A DNA stretch of 64,000 nt from Diplolepis rosae (lineage: Eukaryota > Arthropoda > Insecta > Hymenoptera > Diplolepididae): contig JAPYXD010000715.1 in the NCBI GenBank assembly GCA_030998225.1, forward strand, positions 3,348,001 through 3,412,000. Reading direction: 5' to 3'. The notes below the pieces were generated by a model. It was not told the origin of the DNA, ran no database searches, and saw only the letters and a program-made list of their open reading frames with translations. A program made the translations under genes and the position numbers. Below, piece by piece: positions 36,243 to 47,974 of the stretch (positions are counted from its first letter, which is position 1; the number at the start of each line of letters is the position of its first letter).

Positions 36243-37492
36243 TTGGATCTATAACTTAATTCATGCGATTTGCCAAGAGATGGCGTAACTTGATTATTAT
36301 TCCATCGTTCCAACATTCCGAACATGCGTCGGAAAGCTTCTGTCATTGTGCATCTTTTTCAGTATATGTCATTCATTTGAAGCGTAAACAACAATCATTT
36401 TTTTCACTCAAATATGTCGAACTTTGTGCCTGAAAGAGTGTTTTTGCGGGGAGTTCTTCTTCATTACTTTAATATGAAGAAAACTGCTGCCGAAAGTCAT
36501 CGTATTTTGGTGTAAGTTTATGGTCAACATGCTCTAGCTGAGCGAACGTGCCAAAAGTGGTTTGCACGATTTAAAAGTGATGATTTTGGCTTGGAAGACG
36601 AAGAACGTCCTGGGCACCTAAAAAAGTTTGAAGATGAAGAACTGGAAGCATTACTCGATAAAGATTGTTGCCAAACACAAGGAGAGCTCGCAGAATCTTT
36701 GGGAGTCACTCAAGCAGCCATTTCAAAACGTTTAAAAGCAGCCAGATACAATCAAAAGCAAGGAAATTGGGTTCCACATGAACTCAAGCCGAGAGACGTT
36801 GAAAGGCGGTTTTGCATGTCCGAAATGCTGCTGGAACGCCACAAAAAGAAGTGAGTTTTGCATCGGATTGTTACTGGTGATGAAAAATGGATCCATTACG
36901 ATAACCCCAGGCACAAAAAATCATATGTGAAACGCGGCCAACCAGCCAAATCAACGGCAATGCCGAATATCCATGGCGCGAAGGTAATGCTCTGTATTAG
37001 GCGGGATCAAAAGGGTGTGCTGTATTATGAGCTGCTAAAACCGGGTGAAACCATCAATGGAGAACGCCACCAAACACAAGTAATCCGTTTGAAGAGAGCA
37101 ATAGCCGAAAAACGCCCGGAATATGCGACCAGACACGAGGCAATAATTTTCCATCATGACAACGTTCGGCCCCATGTTCCTATTCCGGTTAAGAACTATT
37201 TGGAAAACAGTGGATGGGAAGTTTTACCCGACCCACCTTATAGCCCAGACCTTGCCCCTTCTGACTACCATTTGTTTCAGTCGATGCAGAACGCCCTCAC
37301 TGGAATACGGTTCACATCAGAACAGGGTATCAAAAATTGGCTTGATTTATTCTTGGCCGCCAAGCCGGCGCAGTTGTTTTGGGATGGAATCCAAAAATTG
37401 CCAGAAAGATGGGGAAAAGTCATAGCTTGATATGGGAAATACTTTGAATAATACTATTGTACATATTTTTCTTAAATAAACGTTCAAATTAA
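36243..37492 (+). mobile_element. Mariner, nearly full length, 3' terminus lost
   Basis: The left end TTGGATCTATAACTTAATTC follows TA at 36241-36242 and matches the terminus of the related fragment at 44480. After 37492 the sequence departs from that relative, so the right inverted repeat is gone. It encodes a DD34D transposase relic. Confidence 0.85.
36414..37451 (+). pseudogene. Mariner transposase with three in-frame stops
   Basis: One frame runs from ATG 36414 (MSNFVPERVFL) to TAA 37449-37451. HTH regions include KKTAAESHRIL and TQGELAESLGVTQAAISKR; the WVPHEL linker follows. Catalytic Asps lie in TGDEKWIHYD, FHHDNVRPH and [12 protein letters not shown], with 34 residues between the last two. 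Stops interrupt at TAA 36513-36515, TGA 36852-36854 (a Ser codon in the copy at 47975) and TGA 37428-37430. The last one is shared with another copy and leaves only the six-residue tail beyond it. Confidence 0.88.
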
Positions 37493-38737
37493 CGTTGCTG
37501 CGTGTCATAAGATTTCTTTGTAGAACAATAGAGCTTTGAATAATCAGAGTTACGAAAACGATTGAAAAGTTTATACAAAATATTTTATTTTTGTATTTTA
37601 TATAAGAGAAATCGTAAAGTGTAATATTGTATGCAAATTTAGATGTAATTTTGGTTTTTTAAATACTGAAACCTTCTATTCACAGACTTATAATGAATTT
37701 CATATGTGAATAATATTACCTATTTTAAAAAGTTTTCAGAGTATTTTATTTGAATGGAATTTTTTTCAATGATGCTTTATACCAGAGAAGAAACGCTACT
37801 GTATAATTTCGAGTGTATAATTAGATATAATTTATGTATTGCTCAAGTATTTTAATATTTTATTTTTCAAACTCCAATACCATATTTTATCATTCATTAA
37901 TATATAATATTCTTTACATAATTTTTTAATTGAATTATTTGATTTGCTTAGCTAAATATTGAAATATTGAAATTGATATTTTTTTTTGAAACTGAAAATT
38001 TATTGACTTTAAATTTCAATAGAAAGCGATTTTTTAAGTGTTTAAATCATCCTAAAATTTAAAATAAAATGTTTAGATATTCATTTTAGATGAATGTGTT
38101 TGAAAATATCAAAGAAAGAAGGGTAAGGAACGACTAATCGTCAACTGGTGTATAAGACATGGCCGCCGCTGCGGCATAGAATAGATGTGCGCAAGATGAG
38201 CGACTCGCTGAGTCCAGTTACATTAATTCGTTCCCTACAAAGTAACGTAAACCAGCGCCATCCTCTAACATGTTCACGAGCTTCGGATAGGACACAACTA
38301 CTTTGATCTCACTTCTACTAATAGCCAATTCTGGCGATGCAGATGTTCCGCAAATGGTGAACCACAGCACTGCCTTCAATGACAGGTATATCATGCTTTT
38401 CTAACTTTTTCGCTAAAAAATAAAATTATTGTATTTATCCCTACATCTTATTCAAATTTGATCACAGTATCATATTTGCAATGACTTAAATGTTTTTTTT
38501 TTACCTTTCTTAGCCTTTTAATAATGCGAGGTCAGAGAATACTCTGACCGTTTTCTCAATCGGGTCCGCTAGGGGGACTTAGGATAGTAGGTGTTCCATC
38601 TGAATTAAGGAGAGCCTACAGGGCCATGCAAAAGTTATAATTAGTTAGCATATCTTTGCGGACAGCAAAGTGCACGGTTACAAAGAATATGGAATGAAAT
38701 TTATTTTCTCCCTGAAAAATTTTGAAGTGCAACTCCG
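37493..38737. other. Mostly unassigned; one weak exon-like segment
   Basis: AT-rich. On the minus strand about 38415-38305 reads AKKLEKHDIPVIEGSAVVHH after a pyrimidine-rich TTTTTTAG. It has no clear donor and an unknown family. GC-richer sequence at 38150-38230 is of unknown origin. Confidence 0.3.
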
Positions 38738-38741
38738 TTAA

Positions 38742-39296
38742 CCCTTAGATGACACATGGGGTCCAGTGAACCCCACGTCATTTTCGGATGTAATTTTTTA
38801 TATATTCCCGCTCGAATTGAGACTTGAGGCCCCATCTACCTTTAGTTGGGACATGCGACTACCCCTCTATTAGTATAGGGCAGATCAGTTCGTTGGCTGG
38901 CGTCTAGGAAGAAGGTTTCTTTCCGGTCTGGGGTCGAAAGAATCCCACAGTGTGAGCTCACAATAACTGCCAGTTCTATCTTAAAGTGTAGTACTTCAAG
39001 CTTACTCCCTTTAATTTTTAGCAAAAAATATTCAAAATTAACAAAGATGTGGTTATTTACGTGAAAATTCGAAAATTTAAGAAAATAATTTTTCAATAAT
39101 TTTTAAAAATATGTTCACAACAAAATCTGATCAAGGTCATGTTATACCATTGTTTCAGAAGTATTCAAATATTTCCTGTTAAATTTTCAGAGCAATATAT
39201 TGAAAACTTTATGAAATATCGACACTTTTTCACGCTGGGGTTCAATAGACCCCTTGTGTCATTTATGCAATTATTTTGAAGTGTGTCATCTAAGGG
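38742..39296. mobile_element. piggyBac-type MITE
   Basis: TTAA at 38738-38741 and 39297-39300. Ends CCCTTAGATGACACA and TGTGTCATCTAAGGG are perfect 15-bp inverted repeats. Subterminal GGGGTC/ACCCC motifs are also mirrored (TGGGGTCCAGTGAACCCC on the left, GGGGTTCAATAGACCCC on the right). 555 bp with no transposase. It lies about 390 bp from the SKIC3 donor site. Confidence 0.85.
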
Positions 39297-39689
39297 TTAA
39301 TTGCACTTGAAGCAAAACTAATCTTTTCAAAGAAATGTATTGCTGTCTCTGTCAGCTTACATGGCTTACGTGCCTTGTTATTTTCCCAAAGTAATTTTCG
39401 CAGCTTGAAATATTGTAAACCTCCTAGTATCAATATTAAAAAATATATATCATCCTGTCTGCCGTTTAACAAAATACAGTCGAAAATATTTTCAGGCAAA
39501 TAAAAACACCTAAGGATGTTTGTAAATTGACTCCAAAAATATAATATCGCTTTGAGATGGAAATATGCTACACTAATCTTTTTATAGAGGCTTTTAAATG
39601 TATCAAAAATTTTGTAAATGTAGCGTTCACTTCGGAAGTCACTGACAAACATCCTAGACGTTTTTTTATGTATTGAGAAAAAAGTATAC

Positions 39690-40009
39690 CTAAGTGCAAG
39701 TATAAAGAGCCTAAGTTTGTCCAAGCAACAGCGTTATTTAACTCTTCATCGATTGCCGTTACGAAACAATGTTGAGCAAGTGCGTAATTTTTTATTTCTT
39801 TAGTCATGCAGATAACTCCCAGGAGGTTCCAATGAATCCAGGAAGATGGAGAGAGTTTAATTGCTTGCTTGGCTGCTTCGAGACTCTTAATAGCAATAGT
39901 TTTCCGGCATAATAAAGATGTTGAACGCAACTGTGCAAGATAACATGACGACAAATCATGCCAGAGTGAGGAAGAACTCCTGAAGAGGTGCACTGCACGG
40001 CAATAACAT
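39690..40009 (-). CDS. SKIC3: SKIC3 (TTC37) internal exon, TPR region
   Basis: A 320-bp exon on the minus strand. Translation after one leading base reads CYCRAVHLFRSSSSLWHDL, then LEAAKQAIKLSPSSWIHWN, then NYALAQHCFVTAIDEELNNA and AVAWTNLGSLYLHL. The human SKIC3 equivalent contains IGNYALAQHCFIKSIQSE and AVAWTNLGVLYL. The acceptor TTCTAAAATTTTAG|ATGTT at 40010 and donor TTAG|GTATAC at 39689 leave a phase-1 end that pairs exactly with the exon at 11687-11983. The role of the scaffold is given there. The upstream exon was not found in the window. Confidence 0.92.
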
Positions 40010-40679
40010 CTAAAATTTTAGAAAACAAATTTCATTAGAGAAAAATTGTACAGATAATCAGAACAAAAATTAGTCAATGTGACTATTTCCTCATTTTTTT
40101 CATTTAGAATATTTTTCTATCAATTTTTCAAATTTAACGTGTATAGAATTTCATCTGGAATAAAAAAATCCTTAAAAAACCTTAATCGGATTAAAATTAT
40201 ATATTTTTTATGTTCAGAATCGATAGACATTCTAGTAGTCCAGTTGCTAAAGTTCCACAATAAATTCGAACCCGTATCACTACAAACTCAAATTTCCCAT
40301 AACGTCCAAACAAAATTGTAATTCAAAATTCCAAGATTTCAAAACCGTTTGAATCCTTAAAATACAAAAAAAAAAAAAACAAATTTGGACCAAAAAATAT
40401 TTCTTAAAATAGACAATTATGAGAAAACCAACAAAAAAAGAGGGAAGGAAAAAGAAGGCAACTTTCAAAAACCCCTTCCTTCTTTTTCTTTCTTTCATCC
40501 TCTTTTGTCTTTTTTGCCCACAACCATTTACATAAAAAAACTACTCGCCGACATTTCGATGCTCTTCCAGCACCCTCTTCACCTATCACCTTCCACGGGG
40601 ACGTTGAACCCTCGTCTATGAACGCCAACAGGAAACTAATTTTCAGGCAAATAAATACATTGAGAGAAATTTCTGGCAC
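40010..40679. other. Upstream SKIC3 intron or flank
   Basis: No exon recognised. A poly-A tract lies at about 40367-40379. The overlapping frames at 40280-40679 on both strands show no protein family signature. Confidence 0.4.
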
Positions 40680-40694
40680 AGGGAACGTGGTTGT

Positions 40695-41435
40695 GCATAG
40701 TTAAAAATGTCCTTAACTACTTTTTGTAATTTTATCGAGCAATGGCTCACCCGTTAGGGCACCTACGGAAAGCGACCATTGGAATGAGAAAATCTAGTCG
40801 CAGTATTAGTATTACAGGGTTACGTTTCTCGGAGCGAGACATATTATGCGTTGATTTTTGCAACTAAGTTTCATGGTTACGATGACCAGATTTCGAACGT
40901 TGCATAGACAAATATCTTAAGTACTATATAACGGTCACAAATTTAGCACGAGTTTAGCATTTATAAGACGCGATATTGTCAAAATTAAATTTTAGAACAG
41001 AGAATCGAGAAAATGATTTTATTCTATGTTTTTCTATGTTAGCTTTTTCGATATCGATCATCGATCGATTCACGAGGCAATCCAGAAAAAAATGAATACA
41101 TCAGTATGATGAAGAGTATAGAGAGGAATAAAAAATTAGACTCAAACTCGAGTTTAAATATTCTTACCTGCCAATTATTAGTTAGATAAGGGCGAAAAAG
41201 TTTCGCTCGTTGGCATTTTTTAAATCACTACACGTGTCTTCATACACGCACACTTACACACAGCTAGTTGCAAAAAGAAAACGATCCAACCCGAGTTGAC
41301 GCGAGGATACCTGAAACAATCTTCCTTCTTCCCTAGTCACAGCAACTACATCATTCGAGCAGTAGAAATGTCGAGTCCCTTGGACACACAACGCAGTCAT
41401 AAAGTTAAGAACATTTTTAACTACATCTACTAGTT
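40695..41435. mobile_element. Possible MITE with imperfect inverted ends
   Basis: CATAGTTAAAAATGTCCTTA at about 40697 is mirrored by AAGTTAAGAACATTTTTAAC at about 41403. No coding sequence inside. The boundaries and target duplication are uncertain. Confidence 0.4.
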
Positions 41436-43211
41436 ACTAAAACCAGAAACTTAAAATGAGAACCAGGAGCTATTTTCCTCAGTGTAGTAAAATATTATGA
41501 ATCTGTTAAGTATAGATCTTCACCTAGGCACAATATTTATTTCTCCCAACACATTTTATTCAACGCAATCTTTTTATTTTAAATAATTTGTTCATCCATT
41601 TTTTTAAACTTCTTGGGGATAAAAATTCAGTTGCTAAACTCGAAAGTTTTCTTAATCAGCCAATAACAGAAATGCCAGACTCTACAAAAAGATTAGAATC
41701 CACACCCCCAATGAATCTCACCCACTATCATTACCCACTGATAATTTCAAGTTAAATTTTCAAAACGCATTGTGACGTGCTACTTAACCACGCACAATAA
41801 ATTATCATAAATGAATTTAAAATTTCGACTTGGAGCAGAGAATCATGCCAGAGGCTGTCTGTGACAGTCATAAGTCAGGGGTCGACCGTAATGTGCTCGG
41901 TAGGCTCCTGACTTTGACTTTTATTTATTTTTGTAAAGCATCCTAAATGACAGGTTACCTGAGGAGAGAGGTTAGACTCCCTGGGAACCTATTCCCCACT
42001 GTCAGACCAAGGGTTTTCAATAACACTGAATTTATTTTGAGTTAATTAATGTTCTTTTCTTTTCACACGTGCGAACTCGACACTTCACGATACACTACGA
42101 GGTTCACCCGCACGAGATTACCGTCTGGTTGATGGCGATCAATACTCGCGCCACGGACGAGGCTTCAGAGCGATGGAAAACACTACGGCACGACACTACA
42201 GCACACCACGAAGAGGATCCTTGGTGCGTCAGGCGGATGTGAGTCCCGCCGACTCAAGAACACCAAGGAGAGGAGCTCGTCTTCTCCTCGTTGACAGGTC
42301 GTCAACGTCAACAAACTAACCTGTGCGACGAGGTTAATTCCGGTGGTCGCTACGTGGCGGCGCTAAATATCGGCTTACCTTCGCCATCTGTTGCTCGCGA
42401 CTACGAACTCGACACAAATGTCGGTAACGTCAGTAAGCCTTGAAAGCGCCACCGTCTTCCGGTTTAACCAGCACGCCAGCGGATCTCGCCATCATAGTTA
42501 ATTCTCTGTTCGACGTCTGAAGAGGCTGGAGTGTCAAGCCAAGAATTTAATTAAATTTTATAAAAAAAAGGGACGAACAAAGTATGGAAAGTCGAGGTAG
42601 CTGGCGAGGGCGCCGCAGGATCTCAGGTACCACTTGAACGTTTCTCTTTGTTTTCTTCGTCGGAGTATAACATCTCACCACGAGAATTCTGTGGCGGCCT
42701 TGTTACTTAACTTGAAATTAAAATCAGTGTCCGCGAGTGGAATTGGTTCGAACCTGCAAGGTCGTCTTAAGGGCACGGGTTCTAGCGCCCTCAACGCTTT
42801 TACACTAGCCGCATTTAATTTCGGGTTCGGGAAAGCTCATGTAGTCGTGTTGGCTGCCCGGGTTGAGGTGTGAGACCCCGAACTATGTAATAGATCTTCG
42901 GTGTAATTAATAAATATTTGCTGTGTTATGTAAATCGGAACAGTATTTAATTTTAATTAAAAAAAAGATAACTTAACCTCACCTTCCTCTAGTCACATAA
43001 TTAAAGATAAGGTTATAACATATTCTAATTTTAAGTTTGTCAGCGCATCTTTTTATTCTCATATTAATGCAAATTTAACTGAAGTTTATTATTTTGATTT
43101 TACAGTCAGTCTTCAATACTCAAAGTCATGTATCTTAAATAGATCTCCCTGATAAGTAGTAAATAACATAGCCACACAAAAAAATTGTCTATGCATTAGA
43201 CTAGAACACCA
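41436..43211. other. Unassigned, includes a GC-richer block
   Basis: 41870-42880 is markedly richer in GC and CpG than its surroundings, with sequences such as GGTCGACCGTAATG and GGCGGCGCTAAATATC. It could be a decayed LTR or regulatory region of an unrecognised element. The open frame at 42634-42873 has no motif. Confidence 0.35.
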
Positions 43212-44479
43212 TACCTATACGTTTTAGGGGTCGCTGACTCCGAATCAGGTACCTGTTTGACCCCATCGGATCAGGATCAAGGTCATTCCAAGGTCGAATT
43301 GAAAAAATAAGTTTAAGTGGAAAATATTACGATTTTTATACGTTTTTGGGACACTAAATCTGAATCCGAGGTCTGTTTGACCACAACAGGTCAGGGTCAG
43401 GGTCAAGGTCATTTCAAACTAAACTTTTACTTATCAAATGTAAAAGCGCTTTTGACTGCGTATTCTAAGGAGCTGAATATTTTACGTTCGCATAAGGTTT
43501 GAACTATAGATCGAAGTGATATTTTCAAGTCATCAGAAGATCAAATCACTCTTTCAAATTAATTTAACTAAGGTCAAAACTGACCCGTATTGAGAAATCC
43601 ATGAATTACAATTTTGTATCGAACATGATTAAGACTCGTGACATTTCTTCAAGGGGGTTTGGAGAACCAAGACAGTACACATCTACATCCACGCGTCACC
43701 AACGAATGGCGTTTTTCAATCCTCTGGGAGAAAAGAAACGTCTCGGTTAGTATATACAGGCTGCTTAAACATTTCGGTGATAAAAGAGTGATAAAGGTAC
43801 TGGCACATCACTGATGAGCCCCACTTCAGTATTTGAGAGAAACTTTCAAATTCTGTTATTTAAATTAAAAATGCTGCTTCCTCAGAGGATGCTGGGAATT
43901 TTGATAACTGCTTTAATTTAGGATGTGTAGAATGATCCATTTTGCCATCCTTCGACATTACGAAGCTAGTAAAGGCGTACTGCCCAGCAAGAGGGCGTTA
44001 GGGTGTGAGGATGAAGCCATAGTGTATCCAACGACGAGTTGAATGTCCTCGTCAATGTCGGAAAGCCCTCATACTTAGACATTTTTCCTAGAGGATTGGA
44101 AAACGCCATTCGTCTGCAACGCGTGAATATAGATTTCTGCTGTCTTGGTTTTTTCAATCTCCCTCGGAGAAATATTACGACGCTAAACCATGCTCAAAAA
44201 TATTTGTGATTCATAGATTTTTCAGTACGGATAATTTTTAATTTTAGGCAAAAAAACGCTTCCATTTGGAAAATAAAAGCTGACCTCTCTACTTGATCTT
44301 GAAATATACAGTACAGTTGGAAAGTATTAGAACAAGATAAAAAAAGTTGTTTTTGTCAGTTTATCGTATCATTTATTAAAAAATTATTCACATACTTGCA
44401 GTAGTTTTGTACGTTCAACGTAGCTTTATGATTTGAAGACATTTTTAATACATTTTACTGAAATTTCCATATAAATTTA

Positions 44480-44826
44480 TTGGATCTATAACTTAATTCG
44501 TGCGGTTTTTTTTTCAAAATTTGAACGTTTATTCAAGAAAAACATGTACAATAGTATTAGTCAAAGTATTGCCCATATCAAGCTATGACTTTTCCCCATA
44601 TTTCTGGCAATTTGTGGATTCCATCCCAAAACAACTGCGCCGGCTTGGCGGCCAAGAATAAATCAAGCCAATTTTTGATACCCTGTTCTGATGTGAACCG
44701 TATTCCATTTAGGGCGTTCTGCATCGACCGGAACAAATGGTAGTCAGAAGGGGCAATGTCTGGGCTATAAGGTGGGTCGGGTAAAACTTCCCATCCACTG
44801 TTTTCCAAATAGTTCTTAACCGGAAT
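44480..44826 (-). mobile_element. Mariner 3' fragment nested in the Tc1 element
   Basis: The terminus TTGGATCTATAACTTAATTC follows TA at 44478-44479. The minus strand encodes [20 protein letters not shown] with the third catalytic Asp, ending GKVIA-TGA-YGQYFD. It is closely related to 36243-37492. The sequence breaks off near 44826, so the 5' two thirds are missing. Confidence 0.85.
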
Positions 44827-45093
44827 TAAGTCATAGATCCGAAAATCGTGAAAAGTGTCCAAAACTGACGCATTGGGTTTTCATTTGTTTTTTGCACAAA
44901 AATTGATTCGGCTGTGGTTTAAAGGGATACATGTCAATCATTTAAACAAAAAAAGATAGTATTATCGTGTCTGGTGCATTGAAGTGTCATAAAAAACTGT
45001 AAGTCTGTTAATTTGACAGTCGTTGCGTCTATGCATAATTGTGCCCGCTTTTTCGTTTAAATAGCCTCAGAATTGTATTTTTTCAGATTGAAA

Positions 45094-46142
45094 ATGGTCA
45101 AGGGAAAGGAAATATCTGTCGAAAAACGGGCCCAAATCATTATTTTGCAAAAAACAGGCAAAAACTATCGAGGAATAGCCAAATTATTGAAAATATCTTT
45201 GTGTTTAGTCCATACGGCCATAAGAAGATATCGGGAAACTGGAAAAAATACTAACAGAAAACGATCTGATCGACCAAGAAAGACAAATCAAAGAATCGAC
45301 AAAAAAAAGTTTATACAATAAGTAAGGGTAATCGACAGAAATCTGCATCAGAAATTCGTGCTGAAATCAATGAAGACTTGGGTTCACCAATATCGCTCAC
45401 GACAGTCAAAGGCCGGCTTAAAGGAAAAGGTATGATTGGACGCATCGCTGTCAGAAAGTCACTTCTACGGCCAGTAAATAAACAAAAAAGACTGAAGTTC
45501 GCTCAAGAACATGTTCACTGGACGATTGATTAGTGGAAATCAGTTTTATGGACAGACGAATCAAAATTCGAACTTTTCGGTAGCCATCAGCGTCAATGTG
45601 TTCGCAGAAATGTCAATGAAAGATTCAAACCCGATTGTATTGTGCCAACTGTAAAACATGGCGGTGGCTCAGTAATGGTTTGGGGCTATTTCAGCCACGC
45701 TGGCGTTGGTTAACTTAAAAAAATTGAAGGAATTATGAAAAAAGAGCAGTACCACAGTATACTCCAACGCCATGCAATACCATCTGGCATCAATTTAATT
45801 AGTCGTGGATTCATTTTCCAACAAGATAACGATCCGAAACATACATCAAAACTTTGTACTTCTTATTTGGAACGAAAAAAAGTCGCAGGTGACGTTAATG
45901 TAATTGAATGGCCGCCTCAATCCCTCGATTTAAATCCCATCGAGCTATTGTGGGAAGAATTGGACCGACGTGTGAGAGATCTGAAGCCAACAAGCCTTCC
46001 TGGTCTCTGGGATTGTTTGAACGAAGCGTGAAATAATATTCTACCTCAAACACTTCAAAAACTCATCGAAAGATAGCCAAAATTGTGCGCTGCTGTCATT
46101 AAAGCAAAAGGTGGCTATTTTCAAGAAAATCGCTCGAAGTAA
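45094..46142 (+). pseudogene. Tc1 transposase, frameshifted
   Basis: ATG 45094 starts MVKGKEISVEKRAQI with a paired-like HTH (GIAKLLKISLCLVHTAIRRY). After a shift near 45315 the core reads LWTDESKFELFGS (first Asp), FQQDNDPKHTSKLC (second Asp) and WPPQSLDLNPIELLWEELDR (third acidic residue, Glu, DD34E type). GGGSVMVWGYFS lies between the first two. Stops occur at about 45531, 45712, 46029 and 46074. The C-terminus reads VIKAKGGYFQENRSK. Inactive. Confidence 0.88.
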
Positions 46143-46950
46143 CATATTCACTGTTTCCTTATAAATTTTAATGAAAATTTCAGTAAAATGCATTAAAAAT
46201 GTCTTCGAATCATTAAGGGGGTCACCTTATTCAGAACCAAAACAAAAGGTACTTTTTCCTAATTTTTTTTAAGCAGAAAATAAAAACACAGGTCAAAGAT
46301 TTTCCGCATATATTTAGGTACATATCTCAACTTGTAAAAATAGTTTTTCTATATGAAAACGACAAAAAATCTCGGACTAATCGAAGATCCCGCGCAGCGT
46401 CTCGCCACGGACAATTGAAATCGCGTGCATGATATTGTCCAAAGTTTTCATCTGAAACACACATATATATTTTTCTTTTAATTAGAAGAGTCTTCCGCTT
46501 ATAGTGAACCTAAAAAATTGTTTAAAAAAATTTTTTGATTGATCTTTTAAGTTACTTTTAAAAAAAAAATCAATTTTTTCGCCCTTTTTTTTGTTGAAAA
46601 TGCGTTATATATAATAAAAATAAATACTGTACCATGTAAATTAAAGATTCACGATAAGCGCATTTTAATTATCTACAAATAAAAAAAAAGTTTATAATAA
46701 TAGCTTTAATGGTTCTTAGTTAATAGCGCACGCAATTTTGAAAAATGTTCAAAACTATTCCGATATGGTACAAAACTACCGCGAATATGTGAATAATATT
46801 TCAATAAATGATACGATAAACTGACAAAAACAACTTTTTTTATCCTTTTCCAACACTTTCCGACTGTACTGTATTTGATCCCGAACTGATGAGATCAAAC
46901 ACACTCCGGATCGGATTCAGCGACCCCAAAAACGTATAAGTATACAATAT

Positions 46951-47974
46951 TTCGATTAGAGTATACATTTAAAAAACAAAAAAATAAAACAGACTTACTT
47001 GCTGCCATCAACTTTTGAGTGATAATTTAAAATATTTTTGCTGTTATGGTCGTATCATATAATCATGAATATTAATTAGTTGATTTTGAAAGATTTCAAA
47101 TTCTTTAAATATTTGAATCATAAATATTATTTCACGGTTCTGATGACATTGTTTTATACTGTTAATTTACAATACTAAAACGAATCTCGATACTTTTTCT
47201 CGGCGAAGCTAAAAAAATCTGATTACCGACCGGCTTCAATTTGCAATTTAATATCATTAAACAAAAAAGAATTTTAAGGTTTTGACAAAATGGAGCTGGA
47301 ATTTAAAAGCTGCAGATACAACCCACTGTAAAATTTTGTTATCATATTCTCATATTATCAACCTGCAACAGATGATATTACCTGCGTTGAATGGTAAGAG
47401 GTAATAAAATCAATGTCAATGAAGTTGAGACAGAGAAGTGGCAAATTCCAAAAGGTTTATTCATTAACAAGAGAAGGTACATAAAATTTCATGAACTCCA
47501 AGCCATGGATACATATTGCAATATTGTGGATATACAGTAAGGCCTCGACACCTGTCCACCACGCGTACCAAATGCTTTGATATCTGTCCACTGTCGGGTG
47601 GTAGGGGAACGCCGAATCAAAGTTGAGCACCAGTAACAGACCTGTTCTTTAACGGTGGTTCATGTCTCACAACCCCATCCGTAATTTGTTAATCAAATGA
47701 TGTAATAATAGTAAAAATAATAGAAACTTTAATAGCTGTTAATAAAAACAATTTATAATTATTTAATTACTATTGATTATTGATTAATGAATAACAACAA
47801 AGTGCATATGATAAAAATAATGATAATAATAATGGTGACAACAGCGTTAGTTGTTTAATGTTTAGTTATCAATAACGATAATATTTGTTGCAATTAATCA
47901 ATTATCAACCATACATATTGTTTATTGTTCTAAGTTGAAGTTATAGGTTATAATAATAATACAACATTAACAAT
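46951..47974. other. Unassigned; one possible DNA-transposon terminus
   Basis: At about 47533, TACAGTAAGGCCTCGACACC resembles the CAGT-R-ACCTCG start of pogo/Tigger-type inverted repeats. No partner end or transposase was seen. Otherwise AT-rich with no gene. Confidence 0.3.

Larger units (their letters stand above)
11984..39689 (-). other. SKIC3: 27.7-kb SKIC3 intron loaded with transposons
   Basis: Donor GTATAC at 39689 and acceptor ending at 11984. The flanking exons encode adjacent residues of one TPR repeat with no missing segment (LYLHL-G-DFYRANEAF across the junction), so no coding exon is expected in between. The interval contains at least ten mobile elements, including the giant inverted repeat and the hAT-like transposon. 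Confidence 0.8.
44309..46871 (+). mobile_element. Tc1-type transposon with long inverted repeats
   Basis: TA lies at 44307-44308 and 46872-46873. Ends CAGTACAGTTGGAAAGT and the complement of CAGTACAGTCGGAAAGT. Near-identical inverted repeats run for about 70 bp and continue with few mismatches for about 110 bp. A further mirrored block (44425-44475 against 46160-46225) suggests an original repeat of about 165 bp, with about 0.5 kb (46226-46760) inserted in the right one. A mariner fragment is nested at 44480-44826. Confidence 0.88.
43212..46950. mobile_element. Foldback element split by a Tc1 insertion
   Basis: The left end has TATACGTTTTAGGGGTCGCT near 43218; the right end has the complement AGCGACCCCAAAAACGTATA near 46919. 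Inside, a second pair of inverted repeats, 43640-43745 and 44035-44165, contains AACGAATGGCGTTTTTCAAT and its mirror. AAGGTCA-type motifs recur near 43270-43430, partly as a tandem unit of about 118 bp. Without the Tc1 the element is about 1.2 kb. No coding potential. Confidence 0.65.

Noticed and set aside
39290..39724. 144-codon minus frame next to the SKIC3 exon
   Set aside because: It is read-through of intron sequence past the donor at 39689 and into the edge of a MITE; no motif.
42634..42873. 79-codon plus frame in a GC-richer block
   Set aside because: No recognisable domain, no splice context, and the block looks like repeat DNA.
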